From positions 12,315,933 to 12,379,932 of the forward strand of contig OY282608.1 in assembly GCA_958298945.1 (NCBI GenBank): DNA of 64,000 nucleotides, in the 5' to 3' direction. Below the pieces are notes generated by a model that had not been told where the DNA came from, searched no databases, and was given only the letters and a program-made list of their open reading frames with translations. The first letter of the stretch is position 1. Every line of letters starts with the position of its first letter. Positions 54,648 through 64,000 of this stretch are shown piece by piece. The position numbers and the translations under genes were made by a program. Origin of the DNA: Atherix ibis. Its lineage: Eukaryota > Arthropoda > Insecta > Diptera > Athericidae.

Positions 54648-57600
54648 TTTTTGGTTTGTTGGCTTGATGGTTTGTTCGTTTGTTGGTTTGTTGGTTACTT
54701 GGTTTGTTGGTTTGTTGGGTTGTTGGTTTGTTGGTTTGTTGGTTTGTTCGTTTGTTGGTTTGTTGGTTCGTTGGCTTGTTGGTTTTTTGGTTTGTTGGTT
54801 TGTTGGCTTGTTGGTTTGTTGGTTTGTTGGTTTGTTGGTTTGTTGGTTTGTTGGTTTGTTGGTTTGTTGGTTTGTTGGTTTGCTGGCTAGTTGGTTTGCT
54901 GGCTTGTTGGTTTTTTGGTTTGTTGGTTTGTTGGTTTGTTGGTTTGTTGGTTTGTTGGCTTGTCGGTTTGTTGGCTTGTTGGTTTGTTGGCTTGTTGCCT
55001 TGTTGGTTTGTTGGTTTCTTGGTTTGTTGGCTTGTTGGTTCGTTGGTTTGTTGGTTTGTTGGTTTGTTGGTTTGTTGGTTTGTTGTTTTAATGGCATGGT
55101 GGTTTGTTGGCTTGTTGGCTTGTTGGCTTATTGGTTTGTTGGCTTGTTGGTTCATTGGCTTGTTGGCTTGTTGGTTTGTTGGTTTGTTGGTTTGTTCGTT
55201 TCTTGGTTTGTTAGTTTGTTGGCTTGTTTGTTTGTTGGTTTGTTGGTTTGTTGGTTTGTTGGTTTGTTATTTTGTTGGTTTATTGGTTTGTTCGTTTATT
55301 TGTTTGTTGGTTTGTTCGTTTGTTGGCTTGTTGGTTTGTTGGCTTACTGGTTTGTTGGTTTGTTTGTTTGTTCGTTTGTTGGTTTGTTGGCTTGTTGGTT
55401 TGTCGGTTTGTTGGCTTGTTGGTTTGTTGGTTTGTTGGTTTGTTGGTTTGTTGGTTTGTTCGTTTGTTGGCTTTTTGGTTTGTTGGCTTGTTGGCTTGTT
55501 GGTTTGTTGGCTTGTTGGCTTGTTGGTTTGTTGGTTTGTTGGTTTGTTGGTTTGTTGGTTTGTTGGTTAGTTAGCTTGTTGTTTTTGGTTTGTTGGTTTG
55601 TTGGCTTTTTGGTTTGTTGGTTTGTTCGTTTGTTGGTTTGTTGGTTTGTTGGTTTGTTGGTTTGTTGGTTTGTTGGTTTGTTGGTTTGTTGGTTTGTTGG
55701 TTCGTTGGCTTGTTGGTTTGTTGGCTTGTTGGCTTGTTGGTTTGTTGGTTTGTTGGCTTGTTGGTTTGTTGGTTTGTTGGTTTGTTGGTTTGTTGGTTTG
55801 TTGGTTTGTTGGCTTGTTGGTTTGTTGGTTTGTTGATTTGTTCGTTTGTTGGCTTGTTGGTTTGTTGGTTTGTTGGTTTGTTGGTTTGCTGGTTTGTTGG
55901 CTAGTTGGTTTATTAGTTTGTTGGTTTATTGGTTTATTGGTTTGTTGGTTTGTTGGTTTGTTGGTTTGTTGGCTTGTTGGTTTGTTGGTTTGTTGGTTTG
56001 TTGGTTTGTTGGTTTGTTGGTTTGTTGGTTTGTTGGTTTGTTGGTTCGTTGGTTTGTTGGTTTGTTGGTTTGTAGGTTTGTTGTTTTGTTGGCTTGTTGG
56101 TTTGTTGGTTTGTTGGTTTGTTGGTTTGTTGGTTTTTTGGTTTGTTGGTTTTTTGGTTTGTTGGCTTTTTGGTTTGTTGGTTTGTTGGCTTGTTGGTTTG
56201 TTGGTTTGTTGGTTTGTTGGTCTGTTGGTTTGTTTGTTTGTTGGTTTGTTGGTTTATTGGTTTGTTGGTTTGTTGGTTTGTTGGTTTGTTGGTTTGTTGG
56301 TTTGTTGGTTTGTTGGTTTGTTGGTTTGTTGGTTTGTTGGCTTGTTGGCTTTTTGGTTTATTGGTTTGTTGGTTTGTTGGTTTGTTGGGTTGTTGGTTTG
56401 TTGGTTTGTTGGTTTGTTGGTTTGTTGGTTTGTTGGTTTGTTGGTTTGTTGGTTTGTTGGTTTGTTGGTTTGTTCGTTTGTTGGTTTGTTGGTTTGTTCG
56501 TTTGTTCGTTTGTTGGTTTGTTGGTTTGTTGGTTTGTTGGCTTGTTGACTTGTTGGTTTGTTTTTTTTTTCTTGTTGGTTTGTTGGTTTGTTGGCTTGTT
56601 GGTTTGTTGGCTTGTTCGTTTGTTGGTTTGTTGGTTTGTTCGTTTGTTCGTTTGTTGGTTTGTTGGTTTGTTGGTTTGTTGGTTTTTTGGTTTGTTGGTT
56701 TTTTGGTTTGTTGGCTTTTTGGTTTGTTGGTTTGTTGGCTTGTTGGTTTGTTGGTTTGTTGGTTTGTTGGTTTGTTTGTTTGTTGGTTTGTTGGTTTGTT
56801 TGTTTGTTGGTTTGTTGGTTTGTTGGTTTGTTGGTTTGTTGGTTTGTTGGTTTGTTGGTTTGTTGGTTTGTTGGTTTGTTGGTTTGTTGGTTTGTTGGTT
56901 TGTTGGTTTGTTGACTTGTTGGCTTTTTGGTTTGTTGGTTTGTTGGTTTGTTGGTTTGTTGGTTTGTTGGTTTGTTGGTTTGTTGGTTTGCTGGTTTGTT
57001 GGTTTGTTGGTTTGTTAGCTTGTTGGTTTTTTGGTTTGTTGGTTTGTTGGTTTGTTGGTTTGTTGGTTTGTTGGCTTGTTGGCTTGTTGGTTTGTTGGTT
57101 TGTTGACTTGTTGGTTTGTTGGTTTGTTGGCTTGTTGGTTTTGTTGGCTTGTAGGTTTGTTGGTTTGTTGGTTTGTTGGTTTGTTTCTTTGTTGGTTTGT
57201 TGGTTTGTTGGTTTGTTGGTTTGTTGGCTTGTTGGTTTTTTGGTTTGTTGGTTTGTTTCTTTGTTGGTTTGTTGGTTTGTTGGTTTGTTGGTTTGTTGGG
57301 TTGTTGGTTTGTTGGTTTGTTGGTTTGTTGTCTTGTTGGTTTGTTCGTTTGTTGGCTTTTTGTTTTGTTGGTTTGTTGGTTTGTTGGTTTGTTGGTTTGT
57401 TAGTTTTTTGGTTTGTTGGTTTGTTGGTTTGTTGGTTTTTTTGGTTTGTTGGTTTGTTGGCTTATTGGCTTGTTGGTTTGTTGGTTTGTTCGTTTGTTGA
57501 TTTGTTGGTTTGTTGTTTTGTTGGATTGTTGGTTTGTTGGTTTGTTGGCTTGTTGGTTTGTTGGTTTTTTGGTTTGTTGGTTTGTTGGTTTGTTGGTTTG

Positions 57601-58508
57601 TTGGTTTGTTGGTTTGTTGGTTTGTGGGTTTGTTAGTTTGTTTGTTTGTTGGTTTGTTGGCTTGTTGGTTTGTTGGTTTGTTAGTTTGTTTGTGTGTTTG
57701 TTTGTTGGCTTGTTGGCTTGTTGGTTTGTTGGTTTGTTGGTTTGTTGGTTTGTTGGTTTGTTGGTTTGTTCGTTTGTTGGTTTGTTGGTTTGTTCGTTTG
57801 TTGGTTTGTTGGTTTGTTGGTTTGTTGGTTTGTTGGCTTACTGGCTTGTTGGTTTGTTGGTTTGTTCGTTTGTTGGTTTGTTCGCTTGTTGGTTTGTTGG
57901 TTTGTTGGCTTACTGGCTTGTTGGTTTGTTGGTTTGTTCGTTTGTTGGTTTGTTCGTTTGTTGTTTTGTTGGTTTTGTTGGCTTGCTGGTTTGTTCGTTT
58001 GTTGGTTTGTTGGTTACTTGGTTTGTTGGTTTGTTGGTTTGTTGGTTTGTTCGTTTGTTGGTTTGTTGGTTTGTTCGTTTGTTGGTTTGTTGGTTTGTTG
58101 GTTTGTTGGTTTGTTGGCTTACTGGCTTGTTGGTTTGTTGGTTTGTTGGTTTGTTGGTTTGTTGGTTTGTTCCTTTGTTGGTTTGTTGGTTTGTTGGTTT
58201 GTTGGTTTGTTGGCTTGTTGGTTTGTTGGTTTGTTGGTTGTTTGGTTTGTTGGTTTGTTGGTTTGTTGGTTTGTTGGCTTATTGGCTTGTTGGTTTGTTG
58301 GTTTGTTCGGTTGTTGGTTTGTTGATTCGTTGTTTTGTTGGATTGTTGGCTTGTTGGTTTGTTGGTTTGTTGGCTTGTTGGTTTGTTAGTTTTTTGGTTT
58401 GTTGGTTTGTTGGTTTGTTGGTTTGTTGGTTTGTTGGTTTGTTGGTTTGTTGGTTTGTTGGTTTGTTGGTTTGTTGGTTTGTTGGTTTGTTGGTTTGTTG
58501 GCTTGTTG
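53664..58508 (+). repeat. Family F tandem unit F1 (about 4.85 kb)
   Basis: F1 and F2 match marker for marker: TTAGTTAGCTTG at about 53,818/58,674, GGCTTGATGG at 54,667/59,523, AATGGCATGG at 55,089/59,874, T10C at 56,561/61,345, and the TTTCTTTG pair at 57,187/61,963. The offset steps from 4,856 to 4,784 (a 72-bp loss in F2), then 4,776 (an 8-bp loss), then about 4,936 (a 160-bp gain). F1 itself holds two related sub-blocks, each with TTAGTTAGCTTG (about 53,818 and 55,569). Confidence 0.9.
56561..56570 (+). repeat. Poly-T run (T10 followed by CTTG)
   Basis: This interruption of the octamer is also present at 61,345-61,354 (T10) and, one T shorter, at 27,385-27,393 and 31,159-31,167 (T9). It ties family F to family E. 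A separate 11-T run without the C lies at 26,141-26,151 and 29,939-29,949. Confidence 0.9.
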
Positions 58509-61500
58509 GCTTGTTGGTTTGTTGGTTTGTTGGTTTGTTGGTTTGTTGGTTTGTTCGTTTGTTGGCTTGTTGGTTTGTTGGTTTGTTGGCTTGTTGGTTT
58601 GTTGGCTTGTTGGCTTGTTGGTTTGTTGGTTTGTTGGTTTGTTGGTTTGTTGGTTTGTTGGTTTGTTGGTTAGTTAGCTTGTTGTTTTTTTGGTTTGTTG
58701 GTTTGTTGGCTTTTTGGTTTGTTGGTTTGTTCGTTTGTTGGTTTGTTGGTTTGTTGGTTTGTTGGTTTGTTGGTTTGTTGGTTTGTTGGTTTGTTGGTTT
58801 GTTGGTTTGTTGGTTCGTTGGCTTGTTGGTTTGTTGGCTTGTTGGCTTGTTGGTTTGTTGGTTTGTTGGCTTGTTGGTTTGTTGGTTTGTTGGTTTGTTG
58901 GTTTGTTGGTTTGTTGGTTTGTTGGTTTGTTGGCTTGTTGGTTTGTTGGTTTGTTGATTTGTTCGTTTGTTGGCTTGTCGGTTTGTTGGTTTGTTCGTTT
59001 ATAGGTTTGTTGGTTTGTTGGCTTGTTGGCTTGTTGGCTTGTTGGTTTGTTGGTTTGTTGGTTTGTTGGTTTGATGGCTTGTTGGTTTGTTGGTTTTGTT
59101 GAGTTGTTGGTTTTTTGGTTTGTTGGTTTGTTGGTTTGTTGGTATGTTGGTTTGTTCGTTTGTTGGTTTGTTGGTTGTTTGGTTTGTTGGTTTCTTGGTT
59201 TGTTGGTTTGTTTGTTTGTTGGTTTGTTGGTTTGTTGGCTTATTGGCTTGTTGGTTTGTTGGTTTGTTCGTTTGTTGGTTTGTTGGTTTGTTGTTTTGTT
59301 GGATTGTTGGCTTGTTGGTATGTTGGTTTGTTGGCTTGTTGGTTTGTTGGGTTTTTGGTTTGTTGGTTTGTTGGTTTGTTGGTTTGTAGGTTTGTTGGCT
59401 TGTTGGTGTGTTGGTTTGTTAGTTTGTTGGTGTGTTTGTTTGTTGGTTTGTTGGCTTTTTGGTTTGTTGGTTTGTTGGTTTGTTAGTTTGTTGTTTTGTT
59501 CGTTTTTTGGTTTGTTGGCTTGATGGTTTGTTCGTTTGTTGGTTTGTTGGTTACTTGGTTTGTTGGTTTGTTGGGTTGTTGGTTTGTTGGTTTGTTGGTT
59601 TGTTCGTTTGTTGGTTTGTTGGTTCGTTGGCTTGTTGGTTTTTTGGTTTGTTGGTTTGTTGGCTTGTTGGTTTGTTGGTTTGTTGGTTTGTTGGTTTGTT
59701 GGTTTGTTGGTTTGTTGGTTTGTTGGTTTGTTGGTTTGCTGGCTAGTTGGTTTGCTGGCTTGTTGGTTTGTTGGCTTGTTGCCTTGTTGGTTTGTTGGTT
59801 TCTTGGTTTGTTGGCTTGTTGGTTCGTTGGTTTGTTGGTTTGTTGGTTTGTTGGTTTGTTGGTTTGTTGTTTTAATGGCATGGTGGTTTGTTGGCTTGTT
59901 GGCTTGTTGGCTTATTGGTTTGTTGGCTTGTTGGTTCATTGGCTTGTTGGCTTGTTGGTTTGTTGGTTTGTTGGTTTGTTCGTTTCTTGGTTTGTTAGTT
60001 TGTTGGCTTGTTTGTTTGTTGGTTTGTTGGTTTGTTGGTTTGTTGGTTTGTTATTTTGTTGGTTTATTGGTTTGTTCGTTTATTTGTTTGTTGGTTTGTT
60101 CGTTTGTTGGCTTGTTGGTTTGTTGGCTTACTGGTTTGTTGGTTTGTTTGTTTGTTCGTTTGTTGGTTTGTTGGCTTGTTGGTTTGTCGGTTTGTTGGCT
60201 TGTTGGTTTGTTGGTTTGTTGGTTTGTTGGTTTGTTGGTTTGTTCGTTTGTTGGCTTTTTGGTTTGTTGGCTTGTTGGCTTGTTGGTTTGTTGGCTTGTT
60301 GGCTTGTTGGTTTGTTGGTTTGTTGGTTTGTTGGTTTGTTGGTTTGTTGGTTAGTTAGCTTGTTGTTTTTGGTTTGTTGGTTTGTTGGCTTTTTGGTTTG
60401 TTGGTTTGTTCGTTTGTTGGTTTGTTGGTTTGTTGGTTTGTTGGTTTGTTGGTTTGTTGGTTTGTTGGTTTGTTGGTTTGTTGGTTCGTTGGCTTGTTGG
60501 TTTGTTGGCTTGTTGGCTTGTTGGTTTGTTGGTTTGTTGGCTTGTTGGTTTGTTGGTTTGTTGGTTTGTTGGTTTGTTGGTTTGTTGGTTTGTTGGCTTG
60601 TTGGTTTGTTGGTTTGTTGATTTGTTCGTTTGTTGGTTTGTTGGTTTGTTGGTTTGTTGGTTTGTTGGTTTGCTGGTTTGTTGGCTAGTTGGTTTATTAG
60701 TTTGTTGGTTTATTGGTTTATTGGTTTGTTGGTTTGTTGGTTTGTTGGTTTGTTGGCTTGTTGGTTTGTTGGTTTGTTGGTTTGTTGGTTTGTTGGTTTG
60801 TTGGTTTGTTGGTTTGTTGGTTTGTTGGTTCGTTGGTTTGTTGGTTTGTTGGTTTGTAGGTTTGTTGTTTTGTTGGCTTGTTGGTTTGTTGGTTTGTTGG
60901 TTTGTTGGTTTGTTGGTTTTTTGGTTTGTTGGTTTTTTGGTTTGTTGGCTTTTTGGTTTGTTGGTTTGTTGGCTTGTTGGTTTGTTGGTTTGTTGGTTTG
61001 TTGGTCTGTTGGTTTGTTTGTTTGTTGGTTTGTTGGTTTATTGGTTTGTTGGTTTGTTGGTTTGTTGGTTTGTTGGTTTGTTGGTTTGTTGGTTTGTTGG
61101 TTTGTTGGTTTGTTGGTTTGTTGGCTTGTTGGCTTTTTGGTTTATTGGTTTGTTGGTTTGTTGGTTTGTTGGGTTGTTGGTTTGTTGGTTTGTTGGTTTG
61201 TTGGTTTGTTGGTTTGTTGGTTTGTTGGTTTGTTGGTTTGTTGGTTTGTTGGTTTGTTCGTTTGTTGGTTTGTTGGTTTGTTCGTTTGTTCGTTTGTTGG
61301 TTTGTTGGTTTGTTGGTTTGTTGGCTTGTTGACTTGTTGGTTTGTTTTTTTTTTCTTGTTGGTTTGTTGGTTTGTTGGCTTGTTGGTTTGTTGGCTTGTT
61401 CGTTTGTTGGTTTGTTGGTTTGTTCGTTTGTTCGTTTGTTGGTTTGTTGGTTTGTTGGTTTGTTGGTTTTTTGGTTTGTTGGTTTTTTGGTTTGTTGGCT

Positions 61501-63436
61501 TTTTGGTTTGTTGGTTTGTTGGCTTGTTGGTTTGTTGGTTTGTTGGTTTGTTGGTTTGTTTGTTTGTTGGTTTGTTGGTTTGTTTGTTTGTTGGTTTGTT
61601 GGTTTGTTGGTTTGTTGGTTTGTTGGTTTGTTGGTTTGTTGGTTTGTTGGTTTGTTGGTTTGTTGGTTTGTTGGTTTGTTGGTTTGTTGACTTGTTGGCT
61701 TTTTGGTTTGTTGGTTTGTTGGTTTGTTGGTTTGTTGGTTTGTTGGTTTGTTGGTTTGTTGGTTTGCTGGTTTGTTGGTTTGTTGGTTTGTTAGCTTGTT
61801 GGTTTTTTGGTTTGTTGGTTTGTTGGTTTGTTGGTTTGTTGGTTTGTTGGCTTGTTGGCTTGTTGGTTTGTTGGTTTGTTGACTTGTTGGTTTGTTGGTT
61901 TGTTGGCTTGTTGGTTTTGTTGGCTTGTAGGTTTGTTGGTTTGTTGGTTTGTTGGTTTGTTTCTTTGTTGGTTTGTTGGTTTGTTGGTTTGTTGGTTTGT
62001 TGGCTTGTTGGTTTTTTGGTTTGTTGGTTTTTTTCTTTGTTGGTTTGTTGGTTTGTTGGTTTGTTGGTTTGTTGGGTTGTTGGTTTGTTGGTTTGTTGGT
62101 TTGTTGTCTTGTTGGTTTGATCGTTTGTTGGCTTTTTGTTTTGTTGGTTTGTTGGTTTGTTGGTTTGTTGGTTTGTTAGTTTTTTGGTTTGTTGGTTTGT
62201 TGGTTTGTTGGTTTTTTTGGTTTGTTGGTTTGTTGGCTTATTGGCTTGTTGGTTTGTTGGTTTGTTCGTTTGTTGATTTGTTGGTTTGTTGTTTTGTTGG
62301 ATTGTTGGTTTGTTGGTTTGTTGGCTTGTTGGTTTGTTGGTTTTTTGGTTTGTTGGTTTGTTGGTTTGTTGGTTTGTTGGTTTGTTGGTTTGTTGGTTTG
62401 TGGGTTTGTTAGTTTGTTTGTTTGTTGGTTTGTTGGCTTGTTGGTTTGTTGGTTTGTTAGTTTGTTTGTGTGTTTGTTTGTTGGCTTGTTGGCTTGTTGG
62501 TTTGTTGGTTTGTTGGTTTGTTGGTTTGTTGGTTTGTTGGTTTGTTCGTTTGTTGGTTTGTTGGTTTGTTCGTTTGTTGGTTTGTTGGTTTGTTGGTTTG
62601 TTGGTTTGTTGGCTTACTGGCTTGTTGGTTTGTTGGTTTGTTCGTTTGTTGGTTTGTTCGCTTGTTGGTTTGTTGGTTTGTTGGCTTACTGGCTTGTTGG
62701 TTTGTTGGTTTGTTGGTTTGTTGGTTTGTTCGTTTGTTGGTTTGTTGGTTTGTTGGTTTGTTGGTTTGTTGGCTTACTGGCTTGTTGGTTTGTTGGTTTG
62801 TTCGTTTGTTGGTTTGTTCGCTTGTTGGTTTGTTGGTTTGTTGGCTTACTGGCTTGTTGGTTTGTTGGTTTGTTCGTTTGTTGGTTTGTTCGTTTGTTGT
62901 TTTGTTGGTTTGTTGGTTTGTTGGTTTGTTCGTTTGTTGGTTTGTTGGTTTGTTCGTTTGTTGGTTTGTTGGTTTGTTGGTTTGTTGGTTTGTTGGCTTA
63001 CTGGCTTGTTGGTTTGTTGGTTTGTTCGTTTGTTGGTTTGTTCGTTTGTTGTTTTGTTGGTTTTGTTGGCTTGCTGGTTTGTTGGTTTGTTGGTTTGTTG
63101 GTTTGTTCCTTTGTTGGTTTGTTGGTTTGTTGGTTTGTTGGTTTGTTGGCTTGTTGGTTTGTTGGTTTGTTGGTTGTTTGGTTTGTTGGTTTGTTGGTTT
63201 GTTGGTTTGTTGGCTTATTGGCTTGTTGGTTTGTTGGTTTGTTCGGTTGTTGGTTTGTTGATTCGTTGTTTTGTTGGATTGTTGGCTTGTTGGTTTGTTG
63301 GTTTGTTGGCTTGTTGGTTTGTTAGTTTTTTGGTTTGTTGGTTTGTTGGTTTGTTGGTTTGTTGGTTTGTTGGTTTGTTGGTTTGTTGGTTTGTTGGTTT
63401 GTTGGTTTGTTGGTTTGTTGGTTTGTTGGTTTGTTG
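58509..63436 (+). repeat. Family F tandem unit F2 (about 4.93 kb)
   Basis: F2 is a near-identical copy of F1. I noticed only a handful of substitutions over more than 4 kb: TTTCTTGG at about 59,190, a GGC to GGT change near 60,633, TTTTTTTC near 62,030 and TTTGATCG near 62,119. Indels are of 72, 8 and 160 bp, all multiples of 8. The 160-bp gain duplicates the CTTACTGGC pair (62,613/62,685 and 62,773/62,845). F2 ends in a pure tract of about 104 bp, as F1 does. Confidence 0.9.
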
Positions 63437-64000
63437 GCTTGTTGGTTTGTTGGTTTGTTAGTTTGTTTGAGTGTTTGTTTGTTGGCTTGTTGGTTTGTTG
63501 GTTTGTTGGTTTGTTGGTTTGTTGGTTTGCTGCTTTGTTAGTTTTTTGGTTTGTTGGCTTGTTGGTTTGTTCGTTTGTTAGTTTGTTGGTTGCTTGGTTT
63601 GTTGGTTTGTTGGTTTGTTGGTTTCTTGGTTTGTTGGTTTGTTGGTTTGTTGGTTTGTTGGTTTGTTGGTTTGTTCGTTGGTTGGTTTGTTGGTTTATTC
63701 GTTTGTTGGTTTTTTGGTTTGTTGGCTTGTTGGCTTGTTGGTTTGTTGAATTGTGGACTTGTTGGTTTGTTGGTTTGTTGGCTTGTTGGTTTTGTTGGCT
63801 TGTTGGTTTATTGGTTTGTTGGCTTGTTGGCTTGTTGGTTTGTTGGTTTGTTGGTTTGTTGGCTTGTTGGTTTGTTGGTTTTGTAGGTTTGTTGGTTTGT
63901 TGGTTTGTTGGTTTGTTCGTATGTTGGTTTGCTCGTTTGTTGGTTTGTTGGTTGTTTGGTTTGTTGGTTTGTTGGTTTGTTGGTTTGTTGGTTTGTTGGT
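63437..64000 (+). repeat. Right tail, copy of the 33.0-33.8 kb block
   Basis: After the pure tract the sequence follows 33,000-33,760: TTTGAGTG (A at 63,470), GGTTGCTTGG (C at 63,593), TTGTGGACTTG (A at 63,757), TTTTGTAGG (about 63,879) and CGTATG (63,918). About 240 bp present near 33.4-33.65 kb are missing here. The window ends inside this copy, so a family C-like block probably continues to the right. Confidence 0.82.

Larger units (their letters stand above)
1..64000 (+). repeat. GGTTTGTT octamer satellite array, entire window
   Basis: Every part of the window reads as tandem copies of GGTTTGTT or one-base variants of it, in one orientation, with no unique island longer than about a dozen bases. 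The + strand is nearly all G and T; A and C appear only as variants of the unit. The commonest variants seen are GGCTTGTT, CGTTTGTT, AGTTTGTT and GGTTTTTT. The unit is itself two related tetramers, TTTG and TTGG, so there is a weaker 4-bp period. Both ends of the window lie inside the array. No start-to-stop gene, splice-like structure, tRNA, rRNA or transposon terminus was found. A eukaryotic heterochromatic or subtelomeric location is inferred from the kind of sequence, not shown by it. Confidence 0.97.

Noticed and set aside
1..64000. CRISPR array or phage-type repeats
   Set aside because: There are no spacers. The repeats are contiguous octamers, and the variants are single-base changes of the same unit.
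1..64000. Functional telomere tract
   Set aside because: The motif is none of the telomere repeats I know (TTAGGG, TTTAGGG, TTAGG, TTGGGG and similar). The many variants and higher-order blocks are unlike telomerase products.
1..64000. CENP-B box, suggested by frequent TTCGTT
   Set aside because: The right half of the box (A followed by CGGG at the right spacing) is missing from the places I checked. TTCG here is simply an octamer variant.
1..64000. Assembly artefact (collapsed or looped repeat graph) as the cause of the block duplications
   Set aside because: It cannot be excluded from sequence alone, above all for F1/F2. However, the copies carry private substitutions and different indels, which favours real duplications.

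Overview
The whole 64 kb window is one simple-sequence satellite array. I found no unique sequence in it and no gene, RNA gene, mobile element, CRISPR array or promoter that I can support. The basic unit is the octamer GGTTTGTT (other strand AACAAACC), about 8,000 copies, all in the same orientation. The + strand is therefore almost entirely G and T. The array runs off both ends of the window. Such an array fits a eukaryotic heterochromatic, pericentromeric or subtelomeric satellite. The sequence alone does not identify the species, and I do not recognise the octamer as a named satellite or telomere repeat.

The array is not homogeneous. Octamers carry recurrent single-base variants (GGCTTGTT, CGTTTGTT, AGTTTGTT, GGTTTTTT, GGTTTATT, GGATTGTT, GGTATGTT, GGTTTGCT). 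Occasional 6-, 7- and 9-bp units shift the register. Strings of variants recur in the same order at other positions, which gives nested higher-order repeats (HORs).

Reading left to right: family A occupies 22 to about 13,073 (four tandem units of about 4.33, 3.32, 2.76 and 2.63 kb). Family B occupies about 13,337-20,417 (four blocks around a 471-bp sub-repeat near 16.8-18.1 kb). Family D occupies about 20,418-25,681 (units of 2.07 and 2.15 kb). Family E occupies 25,682 to about 31,769 (3.79 kb period). A bridge block lies at 31,770-33,737. Family C occupies 33,738-52,639 (units of 1.34-1.91 kb, mosaic). Families G/F occupy 52,640-63,436 (a 2.0 kb unit nested in a nearly identical tandem duplication of about 4.8 kb). 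A tail at 63,437-64,000 re-enters the block found near 33 kb.

Two long-range colinear duplications cross these boundaries: 33.7-36.3 kb with 49.4-52.0 kb (offset about 15.6 kb), and 31.1-33.7 kb with 61.3-63.9 kb (offset about 30.2-30.4 kb). The pattern looks like repeated unequal exchange or amplification at several scales. Very long open frames exist on both strands, but they follow from the octamer having no stop codon in any frame and are not genes. Block boundaries were placed by eye from rare variant markers and should be read as accurate to a few tens of bases, unless a marker position is stated exactly.
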